A stretch of 64,000 bases of DNA from Symbiodinium natans (GCA_905221605.1 CAJNDS010002668.1:664501-728500); one strand, 5' to 3'. Positions 52,736-63,167 are shown, counted from the stretch's first letter. Notes: generated by a model not told the origin, from the sequence alone. Numbers and translations are program-made.

Positions 52736-53630
52736 CTTTTTTGGTTTTGGAGGAAGGCGTGGCTCGGGCTGCGGTCTTGAAGGGCTTCGGCTTCTCGCAT
52801 CAGCTGAGGTTCTGTGGATATGCGAAGGCGTTCGTGGACCTGCGTCCGCACATGTCGGGGGAACGGGCGGAGAGGGGGGGGGGGGGGAGATGAATGAACC
52901 CTAAGCCCTAAAGCCCTAAACCCTCAAGTTCTGAAGAGGACCGTGAAAAGACCCCGAATGAAGCTCCTAAATTTTGCCCTGAGTGCTTGAATTTGCAAGC
53001 AGTGGACGCAGCTCGGGTTTAGCGTTCCAGAAAGCTTTAGGGCTTCGCTATGGGGGGGGCGGTTTTTTCCGTCAAGAAATCGCACGTGGCACATGGGAGT
53101 TGTCTTGTTAGACTGGCAGGGGGGGGGGGGGGGTTCACAAGGAAAATCGTCACACAAAGGCACCTAAGAGCATAACAAACCCGACATGATGCAACGATGT
53201 TTGCGAGCAGAGGCTCTCTTAGACAGCCAAGCAGCTTCCCCGAAGTCAAGCGCCCTACCTCGAGTGCCCGAAACCTTCTGTGGTTTAGGCTTTAGGGTTG
53301 AAGTTTTTGTGTACGGTTTTTGCGCTTCAAAGCGTTTCAGAGATTCTCAACGACTTTTAGCTCTTGCACCTGCCCGCAACCCATCCCAGGAAGTGATGCA
53401 GAAGCCGTCAGGGCTTACGATGCACGCGCAGCAGCTCCCATACAGCACAGGTACAAGGAGGGGCCCCCCTTACTATACTAACTATAGTTAAGGGACTTGT
53501 AACCTAAGTTAGGATCCTTAAAGCCCAAATTTAGGATCCTATAACTCTTGATAACTAAGGGGGGGCCCCTCCTTGTAGGGGAGAGTTGGGGACGAGGCAG
53601 TGGGCCTGGTTCCCTTCTAAGAACCAGTAA
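52736..53630 (+). CDS. Gene 3' part, six exons, CxxC-containing protein; one intron is a TIR element
   Basis: Exons: 52736-52853 (FLVLEEGVARAAVLKGFGFS..., FVDLRPH), 52929-53016 (ISEEDREKTPNEAPKFCPEC..., DAAR), 53235-53279 (LPRSQAPYLECPKPS), 53304-53331 (FLCTVFALQ), 53390-53450 (SDAEAVRAYDARAAAPIQH) and 53579-53630 (GELGTRQWAWFPSKNQ, TAA). Phases agree throughout: the exons sum to 392 nt plus one incoming base, 131 codons. Introns are GT-AG and GC-AG; the last one is exactly a family 1 element. F-C-P-E-C suggests a zinc-binding knuckle, but no family is recognised. Exons 3-5 are the least certain. Confidence 0.55.
53451..53578 (+). mobile_element. Family 1 TIR element acting as an intron (introner)
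   Basis: GTACAAGGAGGGGCCCC to GGGGCCCCTCCTTGTAG, 128 bp. The left TIR gives the donor (CACAG|GTACAAG) and the right TIR gives the acceptor (CTTGTAG|GG). Removal continues the upstream frame to a stop 52 nt later; left in place, the frame ends inside the element. Confidence 0.8.
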
Positions 53631-54174
53631 GTTTTGGGCTAAGGGTTTAGGGTGGTTTAGGGTTTAGGGTTTGGGTTTAGGGTTTAGGGTTTAGGGGTTA
53701 GGGGTTTAGGGTTTAGGGTTTAGGGTTTAGGGTTCAGGGTTTGGGGTTTAGGGTTTTGCAAGGGTAACCAGGGCCTGCAGGGAATCACACCTGCTAAGTG
53801 CCAAGTGTCCAAAAGTTCAGAAGCACAGCCCACTGTGAGCCTTATTCATCAACTCTACAAAGGGCCTTGTTTAAGGCAAAGGTTAAGGGACTATACCGAA
53901 ACCCTACAAGCCCTAAGCCCTTATTCAGGACCCTTCTAAGGAGTGTGGTATATCTCTTACCGCCCATCCTCCAAAACCCCAAACCCAAAACCCAAAACCC
54001 CAAACCCCAAACCCCAAACCCCAAACCCCAAACCCCAAACCCCAAACCCCAAACCCTAAACCCTAAACCCTAAACCCTCCTCCGACCTGTGCTAAGGTTA
54101 GTGGCTGCGGAGACTTGCTGCCGCCACACGCAGCAATACCAGGACACCAAGAGAGCTGCATCTCCTGGCCTCGC

Positions 54175-54263
54175 AGGGTTTAGGGTTTAGGGTTTAGGGT
54201 TTAGGGTTTAGGGTTTAGGGTTTAGGGTTTAGGGTTTAGGGTTTAGGGTTTAGGGTTTAGGGT
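54175..54263 (+). repeat. TTTAGGG array, about 12 units
   Basis: Perfect units. CCCCAAA variant units form a separate homogeneous block at 53980-54053. Confidence 0.97.
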
Positions 54264-54399
54264 GTTTCAGGGGAGGGCGCGCGCTCGGGTGTGAAACACC
54301 CCGGGCCGCGCGCTCGCGTTGCCCATCAACCCACCCCGGCCACCCAAACCAGACTCTATTGGGGTTTATAGGGTTCATTGAATTTATTTTCGTCTGCAC

Positions 54400-54730
54400 C
54401 GATGCTTGTCTCAGTTTTTTAAAAGTTGCGGTGTTAGAGTTTAAGCTGGGGTTGGGGGTAGCCTCGGCCCTTTTCGGGCCTTCGGCGTGTCAGGGCCCGT
54501 AGAGGCCCTCATTTACTTGAAGGTCAGGGAAATTCTGTGTTTTTTTGCGCCAACGCATGTTTCCATTTTTGAAGTTGCAGGGCTATGGCTTAAGCTGGGG
54601 TTCGGGCTAGCCTGGGCCTCGTTTATACAACTTGGGAGCTGCGGAAGACTCTTGGCAACCACCCCTCAATCCATATTTGGGCAGGCCGGGGCGAGGCCCG
54701 GGAAGGGCTCCTGCTTGGCCCTGTCTAGGG
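54400..54730. other. Diverged ~150-bp duplication with open frame
   Basis: AAGTTGCGGTGTTAGAGTTT with TTAAGCTGGGGTT (near 54423) and AAGTTGCAGGGCTATGGCTT with the same continuation (near 54575) are two copies about 152 bp apart. A plus frame (54487-54725) reads PVEALIYLKVREILCFFAPT..., hydrophobic. Coding is possible, no splice evidence. Confidence 0.4.
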
Positions 54731-54819
54731 TTTAGGGTTTAGGGTTCAGGGTTTAGGGTTTAGGGTTTAGGGTTTGGGGTTTGGGGTTTAGGGTTTAGGC
54801 CTTAGGGTTTAGGGTTTAG

Positions 54820-55231
54820 GGTTTGCTGCGTGGCGGGTGGTGGCAAAATCCCTCGGCCGCCAAAGCACCGACGCGCCAGTGCCTCGAAAGGAGCTACATC
54901 CGGATCCGCGCACTCGCCTGGACAACATCCGCATTGTGCCTGACACTGGGGTAGACCAGGCTGGCGCGGGAAGAGATGTAAGGGTTGAAGGGTTGAGATC
55001 TCTGTTAAATCCGCAGACCTCAGACTTAACTCTATCCCGGCTGGCTGCAAGAGACCTGGATGCAAAAGATCTCTGTTGCTTGGCAAACACGTTGCTGGCT
55101 TTTGGGGGGTTTAGGCAGTTGGGGTTTACGAATGTTTTGAGGGTTTCAGGTTTGTGCCGAGTGCACCGCAGGCCCTCAAAACAAGGGATCCCACCTGTGT
55201 CGCCATGGGTTCTAGCCGTCACATTACTTAG
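54820..55231 (+). CDS. Gene 3' part, three exons; OPR/RAP-like repeat possible
   Basis: Exons: 54820-54977 (QSTDAPVPRKELHPDPRTRL..., DQAGAGRD, donor GTAAGG), 55017-55108 (after CCGCAG; TSDLTLSRLAARDLDAKDLC..., LANTLLAFG, donor GGTTTAG) and 55150-55231 (after TTTCAG; FVPSAPQALKTRDPTCVAMG..., TAG). Phases 0 and 2 match. The stop is the start of a TTTAGGG array. D-L-x-x-L-A-N-T-L-L-A-F-G resembles the helical repeats of organellar RNA-binding OPR/FAST-kinase/RAP proteins; that link is tentative. Confidence 0.55.
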
Positions 55232-56880
55232 TTTAGGGTTTAGGGTTTAGGGTTTAGGGTTTAGGGTTTAGGGTTTAGGGTTTAGGGTTTAGGGTTGAAT
55301 CTTCATGGACGGTTACCAGGAGGGCACCCCCCCCCCCCATCCAGAATTTAGTGGAGCCATCCATCTGGGCGTTTTGGTTCGAACCCAGAGGCCCTCAATC
55401 CTAAGTAGGGATTAGTTTTAGGGTTTTGGGGTTTTGGGGTCTTAGGGTTTAGGGTTTAGGGCAAAACCTGGGGTTTAGCGTCAGGGTGTAGGGTTTGGGG
55501 CTAAAACCTCCAAACCCAAGCGCTGCCGCCTTAACAAGTCTTGTTGCGTCCTGCTAAACCCTAAACCCTAAACCCTAAACCTGGGGCCAGGCCATGACAA
55601 TGTCGGAAATGTCAGTGTCGGAAAGCACCTGCAGCTTCCGCTCAGGGGGGCCCCCTGGCCTCATGGTTTGTGGGTTTAGGATTTAGGGTTTAGGGTTTAG
55701 GGTTCAATTATGGTTTATGAGAGACAGAGAGAGAGAGAAAGAGAAAGAGAAACATAAAGAGAAAGAGAGAGAGAGAGAAAAAACAAAAGGAGTGTCGGGG
55801 GCCCTTGTCTCACACCGAGACCGGACGGATTGGGCGCGCTACGCGCGCGAGGGGTCTGCTGGCCCCTTAAGCCCTGCAGAAGAAGAAGAAAACAAAAGAG
55901 AGAGAGAGAGAGGGTGTAGGGTTTAGGGTTCAAGGTTTAGGGGACGGTCTTTTGATGCTGTCGCCGTCAGCCTTCTTAAATGCCGAGAGATGCAGCAGTA
56001 TTGCCCAAAATGTTCAGCATGTCTGTGGTATGCTTGTCGGTGCCTTTGAGACATACCGACTTATGTGGGATGTCGATACCCCCCCCCCCCCCCCCCAAAA
56101 AAAAAAAAAAAAGAGACACAATTTTGGAGCCAAACCCCAAAACCCTAAAACCTAAACCCGAAACCCTGTACCAAGACCTTTCCCTTCATGATCGGCCTCT
56201 GTGAGCACACACCTAAGCAACGTGAGTCCTTACTGTAAAGACTAATGGCGGGACCCTAACTGGGATGGGTTTAGGCATTAATAGGGTTTAAGTAGGTAGC
56301 GCAGTAGGGGGGGCTCTATGAGAATTAGGGCTCTGGGTTATTTCTTTCGCCTTGCCGGAGCCGCGAATCAGAGGAAGAGTTCCAGGGTCGAGACAGGCTC
56401 ATTGGTACACTGAAGGTTTACGAAAATTAGGGGCCCCTAATATAGACCCCGCGTATGGACCCCAATAAAGTACCCCTAAGAAACGAAACCCCCACTTGGT
56501 GCAGGTTTTTGTCAGGGTTTTGTCATCCGCACGCAAATCTACCACAGTATCGCCGGCATTCGTATCCAGCCAACGATCTCGGTAGCCCCTACTTGGAGGT
56601 TCATGGTATCCCAATTTCAACCGTACTCACAACCTGATTGTAGCCTGATTGGGGTACTTTAGGGGCTTAATCAGTGGTTATAACTACACTTATGATTGGG
56701 TTACAAGTACCCTAAACCCTAAACCACTCCAACCCTTAAACCCTAAACCCTTAGTACCCTGAACCTCCACGTAAGCCCGTCACCAGAGCAACGCCGCACA
56801 AGGCTTTTGCACCTGCTCAGAGACCTGGACAAAGGCGGCCTGCTGCCAGCTCCGTGCCTGTTTTGGGGTGTAGACTAGGG
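55232..56880. other. Telomere arrays, GA-rich blocks, weak exons
   Basis: TTTAGGG array 55232-55296; GAGA/GAAA blocks at 55720-55785 and 55880-55912 flank a coding-like island (SGALVSHRDRTDWARYARE...); 55975-56080 is open as AFLNAERCSSIAQNVQHVCG...; family 7 element at 56586-56778. Confidence 0.4.
56586..56778. mobile_element. Family 7 TIR element with telomere-like insert
   Basis: CTACTTGGAGGTTCATGG (left) and CCCTGAACCTCCACGTAAG (right). Just before the right TIR, where 2191-2335 has GGTTACTAGGTACC, this copy has GGTTACAAGTACCCTAAACC followed by more CCCTAAA units. Confidence 0.65.
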
Positions 56881-56881
56881 C

Positions 56882-57013
56882 TTAGGGTTTAGGGTTTAGG
56901 GTTTAGGGTTTAGGGTTTAGGGTTTAGGGTTTAGGGTTTAGGGTTTAGGGTTTAGGGGTTTAGGGTTTAGGGTTTAGGGTTTAGGGTTTAGGGTTTAGGG
57001 TTTAGGGTTAGGG
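56882..57013 (+). repeat. TTTAGGG array, about 18 units
   Basis: Longest TTTAGGG array in the window, with one GGGGTTTAGGG irregularity. Confidence 0.97.
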
Positions 57014-57024
57014 TTTTCTTGAAG

Positions 57025-57116
57025 ACCGATACGACGTCCCAGATCTATCTCAACTCTCCCAGAAAGGGGTTGTAGACCAGAACTATAACACGATTTACCC
57101 ACAGCTTCGGCTGTAA
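57025..57116 (+). CDS. Candidate terminal exon
   Basis: Directly after the 18-unit array: CTTGAAG, then DRYDVPDLSQLSQKGVVDQN..., YNTIYPQLRL and TAA at 57114-57116. The composition is strongly protein-like and the other frames stop. Family unknown. Confidence 0.5.
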
Positions 57117-57159
57117 CCCTTACAGGTAGGGTTTAGGGTTCAGGGTTTAGAGTTTAGGG

Positions 57160-57275
57160 TTTAGGGCTTAGAGTTTAAGGGTTTAAGGGTTTAAGGGTTA
57201 AGGGTTTAAGGGTTTAAGGGTTTAAGGGTTTAAGGGTTTAAGGGTTTAAGGGTTTAAGGGTTTAAGGGTTTAGGG
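57160..57275 (+). repeat. TTTAAGGG array (8-bp variant)
   Basis: About thirteen TTTAAGGG units. The same 8-bp variant forms a shorter block at 48065-48100. Confidence 0.95.
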
Positions 57276-57624
57276 GTTTAGGGTTTTGGGTTTTGGGTTT
57301 AGAGTTTAGGTTTTAGGGTTTAGTTCTTGTTTCGGGTGCTTTGAGGTTTGCAGGGTTTGCTGCCCTTTTCCTCTGTTCTTGGTGGGAGAGTTAATGCGGT
57401 GTGAGCGTTGAAAGATGTAACATGGCATGGGTACTCGGAGGGAAGTCCCTTTTGATTAGCTTTGGGCACAAAGGTGTAGCATCTTGCAGTTGGAATGTCG
57501 CTTCCCAGTGGGAGTGTCACGTTCTATTTGGGGGGTTTTGAAAATGGGGGGACCCCTAGTGAAGACCCCCAGATAGTAGGATCCCCTCATAAGAAGGACC
57601 CCAAAAAGGTATCCCGAATTCTGG

Positions 57625-57733
57625 AAACCCTAAACCCTAAACCCTAAACCCTAAACCCTAAACCCTAAACCCTAAACCCTAAACCCTAGACCCTAGACCC
57701 TAGACCCTAGACCCTAGACCCTAGACCCTAAAC
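57625..57733 (-). repeat. CCCTAAA array switching to CCCTAGA
   Basis: About nine CCCTAAA units, then six CCCTAGA units, then CCCTAAA. Confidence 0.95.
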
Positions 57734-57767
57734 CACCATTTGGGAACCCGGCAACTTCAAGCCCCAC

Positions 57768-58160
57768 ATGACGACACCGCCGAGAGCCAAGGACGACATC
57801 GTCATGCAGCTTCAGCCACTCAGACTATATCCCCCTTGGGAATTATTTTTAGGGTTTAGGGTTTAGGGTTTATATAAAGCCCAAGAGGATATTAAAACTA
57901 CTATTTTTATTAAGATTCTAAGGGGAGTATAGCAGACTGGATGAGTTGTCGCGTGCTTTGGGGTGCCATGCGCGTTTCACCCCGAATGCAAATAATGGAT
58001 ACCTAGATAAATACATACATTAAACAATACATATATATATATATGAATAGTGTTTATCAACATCAGAATCACGAGTTGAGTGGAGGGTTGATTGCTAAAG
58101 GCAGTCCCGCGGGATTCGGCAACTTTGATCGTGGTCTGCGAACTGGTGATGGGAGGATGG
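57768..58160 (+). CDS. Candidate gene 5' end interrupted by a TIR element
   Basis: ATG at 57768 starts MTTPPRAKDDIVMQLQPL (57768-57824). A family 5 element follows, and the frame resumes as RLDELSRALG to 57962 (GG|GTGCCA, phase 2), then 58105-58160 after AAAGGCAG as PAGFGNFDRGLRTGDGRM. Removing the element together with one copy of its CAGA duplication restores one continuous frame. The codons just before the ATG are also open, so an upstream exon is possible. Unknown function. Confidence 0.5.
57825..57932. mobile_element. Family 5 TIR element with telomere units inside, CAGA duplication
   Basis: CTATATCCCCCTTGG to CTAAGGGGAGTATAG. CAGA is repeated at 57821-57824 and 57933-57936. Where copy 25888 has TTTTTATTTTTGTTTATATA, this copy has TTTTTAGGG, two more TTTAGGG units and TTTATATA. 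It interrupts an open reading frame. Confidence 0.85.
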
Positions 58161-58215
58161 GTTTAGGGTTTAGGGCTTAGGGTTTAGGCTTTAGGGTTTA
58201 GGGTTTAGGATTTAG

Positions 58216-59157
58216 GGGTGCATCTTCTTGACACGTGACGTTTTGGAAGAAGACTTTTCAGCTGTCTCCGACTTGAATAAGAGTTCAGGATGGAAATGGT
58301 CTGAGACTCATAGCAAGCCGACCTGTGTTGGAGTCTGACGGAAGAAACATGGTCCCTTAATGTGGTCCCTTCTCTTCTTCAAAGGGTTCTGAAGTATGGG
58401 CCCTTGAGAATTATAGGGTATGTAAGGGGTATATAAGGGGTCCTCCTTTAGGTGCCCATATGAAGCGTGTGTAACTAACCCTAAAGCCTAAACCCTAAAC
58501 CCTAAAACCCCTAAACTCCGAACAAAACCTAAACCCTAAACCCTAAACCCTAAACCCTAAACCCTAAGGCATGCAATTACCTTCTAAACGCGGGTTACAA
58601 GGACGGCCATTCCGGAACTTCATCCGGAAGTCGGCACCCATGCACTGCTGGCCCCTCGACAAGTCCGAAGAAGCACGGTTTGGGGTTTAGGGTTTAGGGT
58701 TTGGGGTTTAGGGTTTAGGGTTTAGGGTTACCCGGCAGACTTCAGAGGCCTGGATGTACAAAGGCTTTTAGGCTTTTAGGCTTTTAGGCTTTTAAGCTTT
58801 TAGAGTTTGAGGGTTTGAGGGTTTTAGGGTTTCAGAGTTTAGGGTTCTAAAAGTTTATAGGGTCCGGGCCCCTTGTTTAGGGTTATTTAGGGCTTAGGGA
58901 CGTTTAGGGCGGAGGGCTTTGGGGCCCTGCACCCTGCTTAAGCCCTAGATATTTGCTGCAGAGTGGAAAGCTTTAGCTACGGCACCCCCCAACCCCAAAC
59001 CGTAAATCCTTAACCCGATACCCTTACCGTTCATGGACCTCCTACCGGCCTTGTGCGAGTGTGACCGTTCGGAGCCCTCAACTCAACTCCTCCAACCACG
59101 ACACCAAACCTCAGGAGCAGCATTTCGAGCGGGACAGGGCGGTCTCCTCTTGCACCA
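58216..59157 (+). CDS. Gene piece, four short exons, unknown protein
   Basis: Exons: 58216-58312 (acceptor is a telomere-like GATTTAG; CIFLTRDVLEEDFSAVSDLN..., KWSETH, GC donor), 58569-58677 (after CCCTAAG; MQLPSKRGLQGRPFRNFIRK..., DKSEEA, donor GGTTTGG), 58739-58763 (LQRPGCTK, GC donor) and 59115 to about 59157 (after CCTCAG; EQHFERDRAVSSCT). Phases 1, 2 and 0 match. The second exon is strongly basic. No family recognised; both ends are open. Confidence 0.5.
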
Positions 59158-59435
59158 GTGGCGACAAGATTTTAGGGTTTAGGGTTTAGGGTTTAGGGTT
59201 TAGGGGCGCTTTGCGGTTTTAGGGGGGCTGTTTGAAGGTGGCAGGGTTTCGGGGTTTAGGGTCGAAAGGCAAAAAAGGGGAAGAGGGGTTCAAGAAGGGG
59301 AGCCACCCATGTCTTTGCTACAGGAGCCCTCATAGTATGAATAATGCGCGCTCATAAATGGTGGTTGCAACTAGAGTATGGGCATTTTTGCTGAGGGGCG
59401 TCATAAACGGCAGCTCATAATCCTAGAGCCGCAAC

Positions 59436-60989
59436 ATGAGTTCGGGCGTGGAAGCCAGCAGTACGGGTAGTCTGTGGGCCGAGGTAAGCCCGAATAGACG
59501 CGGAAACCCAAAGCATTCAACCCTAAATCCCTACTATAGCCCCTTGGGGATATGTCTATTTGGGCTCATTTGTATTTATACAAAGCCCGCAGGGGAATTC
59601 AAAATATTGTTTTGATTAAGATTCTAAGTTGAGTATAGCCTAGACCCTCACCTATAGGACCTCACCTACCGGAAGAATTCGCCTGCCTTGTGTGAGTGCG
59701 AGCCTCGATGACCTAGACCCTAAACCTTGACCTGAAGCCGCCCTAAATGCTAAACCCCGAAACCCTTACATGCTAAACCCTCAACCCTAAACCCAAAACG
59801 CTATAGACCCAAAATTTCCAACCGAGAAGACCCTGCGCCGTCTAAGCATATCAGACCCGACACCTGTGCTTTAGGGCAGACTTGCAGCGGGGTTTAGGGT
59901 TTAGGGTTTAGGGTTTAGGGTTTAGGGATTAAAAGGGTTTTGCCATAGGCCCCGTGAACCCCACCCCCACACCTTAGGCATAAGTCTGCTGGCGCTGGTC
60001 TACGACAACTACAACATCTTCGTGAAGCCGCAGCAGACACTTGGCCTTGCCATACTGTTGGTCAGTAGGGACTGGGGGAATGAGGTACCCTATATAGTCC
60101 CTTAAAGGCTATATATTGGACCCTAATTCCCTCACTCCCTGCGAACAACAGTAAGTTACCTCAATCCTAAACCCCCAACCCTAAACCCTGCACCATCAGC
60201 TAGGCGGGTGGCCAACAAGAAAGTACACCCAGAGTAGCCCTTATTCCTTTTTGGGCTCATGTTCCCTTAGAAGACCCTTTATATACCAAACAGGGTACCC
60301 TGTTTATTCCTAGGTTATATCTGGGTCTAGGAATGACATTGGGGAGTCTAGTTACGCTCTATACGCCCTCGTGGGCGAAGATGGTGGAGGGAGGGATAGG
60401 GGTACCCAAATCCCCCCCCCCCCCCCCTACTAAGATCTGGTAGGTTACTGAGACCATGCTGTAATCAGCCGATGAGAAAAAGACGATCTTGAACTTTGGA
60501 ACCCTTAGGCTCAAAATAGCCTAAAGCCTCCAACAACTCCTGGAAGATTTGAGCTTCCCAAAACCCGAAACCCGAAACCCGAAACCCTAAACCCTAAACC
60601 CTAAACCCAACTTCAAGGCTGGCTCCCGTGCAAGTCACCACACCCAGCCAGTGGAAGCACCTCCGGGAGCTTGTGGCCTGGGCGCGCCTCGTAGCGTTAA
60701 GGGGTTTTAGGGGGTTTAGGGTTTCGGGTTTAGGGTTTGGGGGTTTTGGGGTTTTGGGGTTTTAGGATTTGGGGGTTTCGGGGGTTTCGGGTTTTTTTTT
60801 TGCGGTTTAGGGGTTTGGGGTTTAGGGATAAGGGGTCAGGTTCAGGGGGTTTAGGGGATTTAGGGGACGTGGGCTGCACAGGCTCCCCAAGTCCTTGACT
60901 GGTATGCCTGCTGTTCGAAGATTGGTGCCAGCAATTCCTGGGGCCCCCTCTTCGCAAGCGTGCTTGCTCATGGTGATTTGGGTGACTAG
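59436..60989 (+). CDS. Complete seven-exon gene, 128-residue protein of unknown function
   Basis: Exons: 59436-59483 (ATG; MSSGVEASSTGSLWAE, donor GTAAGC), 59830-59845 (TLRRL, GC donor), 59978-60060 (SISLLALVYDNYNIFVKPQQ..., donor GTCAGT), 60204-60222 (AGGQQE), 60331-60370 (RMTLGSLVTLYTP), 60618-60690 (SLAPVQVTTPSQWKHLRELV..., donor GTAGCG) and 60882-60989 (APQVLDWYACCSKIGASNSW..., TAG). All phases agree and the total is 387 nt, 129 codons. Two exons are below 20 nt. Intron 4 is exactly a family 3 TIR element. The protein has one hydrophobic stretch near residue 22 and no recognised domain. Confidence 0.65.
59534..59638. mobile_element. Family 5 TIR element with CCTA duplication
   Basis: CTATAGCCCCTTGGGG to TTCTAAGTTGAGTATAG, flanked by CCTA at 59530-59533 and 59639-59642. 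It lies in intron 1 of the 59436 gene. Confidence 0.8.
60223..60330 (+). mobile_element. Family 3 TIR element acting as an intron (introner)
   Basis: GTACACCCAGAGTAGCC to TATATCTGGGTCTAG, 108 bp, separating the 19-nt exon 4 from exon 5. The flanks GAAA (60219-60222) and GAAT (60331-60334) fit a 4-bp duplication with one change, as in the TAAC-flanked copy at 4645. Confidence 0.75.
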
Positions 60990-61712
60990 GGGTTTTGTGT
61001 GAGGCAGCGTGATGAAGCCCTAGAGCCTAAACCCCTAAACCCTTTACCCCTAAACCCTTAAACCCCTAAACTCCTAAACCCCTAAACCCCTCAACCCCTC
61101 AACCCCTAAACCCCTAAACCAGGTCTATAGACCCTAGACCCTTCCGGATTTTGTCTTTGGCTCCTTTTAGAATGAACGGATGCCTTCGGCAGGCTTTGGC
61201 AGATTAGGAAGTCTGGAGCCTGGTCTGGACACAAAAAGAGCCCTTCTCATTCAGCATGCGACTAGAATGTTTTAAGAATAGAACAATATAAGAACTGTAT
61301 TAATATATCAGTACAACAAGAAGATAAAGTGACCCAACATAATAATATAATAATATAACAACTGTATGAGTATTTCAGTGCAAGAAGAGAATAACGTCAT
61401 ACGACTACAGGGGAAACTAGTCTCATAAGTAGCATGTAAATAGAGACGGTGAGGGCAGTTTCTAGGACTGCCTCCAAGGTCAAGTGAGATGCTTTGAGCC
61501 AGCTTCGTGTGCTCAATTGAAACGCCCTCCCAGCCAGTGTTGCTGAAGTAAATCGCCCCCTGCCAGACTGCCCCTGAACCCTAAACCCTAAACCCTAAAC
61601 CCTACCCTAAACCCTAAACCCTAATCCCTAAACCCTAAACCCTAACCCCTATCCCCTAAACCCCACAATCTCTTGAGCATTTTGTTGGGTATGAGTGGGA
61701 AATCAGCAACCC

Positions 61713-61808
61713 TTGGGATGTTCCCCCTTTTCTTAGCAGTCCTGAATAAGGATTATAGTAATTATTAATCCCTATTAAGGACTGTTAGCATAAGGGGGAA
61801 CATCCCAA
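61713..61808. mobile_element. Family 4 TIR element
   Basis: TTGGGATGTTCCCCC to GGGGGAACATCCCAA. Telomere-like CCCTAAACCCTAAA starts directly at its right end, where the 8-bp duplication would be expected. Confidence 0.85.
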
Positions 61809-61825
61809 CCCTAAACCCTAAACCC

Positions 61826-61879
61826 CCTATTATTATCCCTATTAAGGAGCTGGTAGTATAGGGGGGGGGACATCCCAAA
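61826..61879. mobile_element. Family 4 right half
   Basis: CTATTATTATCCCTATTAAGG through GGGGGGACATCCCAAA, separated from the previous copy only by telomere-like units. Confidence 0.75.
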
Positions 61880-62340
61880 GCAAACCCCCCTAGTTGTTTG
61901 ATATCAGGGTCGAAGTAGGAGAAAAAAGCACTGGATGGCTTCAGGGTTTAGGGTTTAGGGTTTAGCGTTTAGCGTCTAGGGTTTAGGGTTTAAAGTTTAG
62001 CGTTTAAACAAACTTTTGACGAAGGTACCGGCCGAGACAATTTATGTCATGAGCACCCACTTTATAGAACTGGCGAAACATGATTGTAGGGTGTTTTGCA
62101 GGTGGGTTGAGAATGGTGTGATGTTTAGAACTTGAGGGCGAGCCGCGGGCAATTTGTTTTCGCGGCTGGGGTGGGGGGTGGGTTGGGGGGCGGGGGGGGG
62201 GGGGGAACCAGGGCTGTTTCTTTGTTACAGCAGCGCGCTCATTCACATCTTTGAAGACTCTAGATGCACCCCAGACGCTCTCAGGGTTTAGGGTTTAGGG
62301 TTTAGGGTTTAGGGTTTAGGGTTTAGGGCAGCCACACTAT

Positions 62341-62830
62341 TGAGGAAACCGACGCAAGAACAGCTGCAAGCTGTGCTGGTTCTGCTGGCCATTCGCGGAC
62401 TGGGAGCCTTGTCAAAGCTAAGCTTGAAACCCTAAACCCTGAACCCCAAAACCCTAAACCCTAAACCCTAATTAAACTTGAAACCCTAAACCCAAAAACC
62501 CAAAACCCTGCATTTGCACGGCTGGCAGCCGGCACTTTTGAAGGGCTAAGAGACATTGGATGCAAAGCCCCAGAGTTGCCTCAGGTGAGCCCTTGGGATA
62601 TGTTCTTCGCCTTGCTTTCTGTAATGAGATAACGCTAAACCCCAGACCTTACTTGTGTCCCGACTCGAACTCGAAAGTTGCTGCAGGCGCTGTTTGTGCC
62701 TTTGGTACGGTTTCTACGTGGCGGGTTGGGTTCTGGCAACCGGGTACAACATATCTGAGCCGGCTTTGAGAAAAGTCGGGGTAAAGCCTCGATGCCAGTG
62801 TCGATGCCAATGTTACGGAAATACCCCTAA
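62341..62830 (+). CDS. Candidate exons of an unknown gene
   Basis: 62341-62417 reads KPTQEQLQAVLVLLAIRGLG, then ALSK. 62529-62584 reads AGTFEGLRDIGCKAPELPQ and ends at a strong donor, CAG|GTGAGC. 62687 onward, after GCTGCAG, continues in phase 0 as ALFVPLVRFLRGGLGSGNR to a TGA near 62755; another frame there (WYGFYVAGWVLATGYNISEP...) is also open. The joins are only partly supported. Confidence 0.4.
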
Positions 62831-63084
62831 ACCCTGAACCCTAAACCTCATGCCTGCGGAGTGGATTCCCCAGCTGAAAAGAAGCCCAAAGTTTTCTGGG
62901 GCATGGGGGGGGGGAGAGAATATTCGTGGGTGTAGGGTTCAGGGTTCGTCGAGGTTTAGGGTTTAGGGTTTAGGGTTTAGGGTTTAGGGTTTAGAATTTA
63001 CGGTTCAGGGTTTTGGGTTTAGGGTGTTTTCGGGCATGGGGGCCAGGCATCCTCGACCTGGCTTTGCGTTTTTTTCCGCGACCA

Positions 63085-63167
63085 CGGCCTTCTTTTTGGG
63101 GGTATAAGGAGGGACCCCAAGAATGGACCCTTAATCTTATTCCCCTATATAGCCCATATATATCCCC

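Larger units (their letters stand above)
60990..62340. other. AT-rich and telomere-variant DNA with family 4 elements
   Basis: 61020-61120 CCCCTAAA variants; 61270-61400 AT-rich with a ~42-bp direct repeat (ATATAAGAACTGTATTAATA and ATATAACAACTGTATGAGTA, about 85 bp apart); family 4 copies at 61713-61808 and 61826-61879; TTTAGGG array 62283-62328. No supported exon. Confidence 0.5.

Noticed and set aside
56882-57013. True chromosome end
   Set aside because: The longest TTTAGGG array is flanked on both sides by unique DNA and candidate exons. Arrays in both orientations fill the window.
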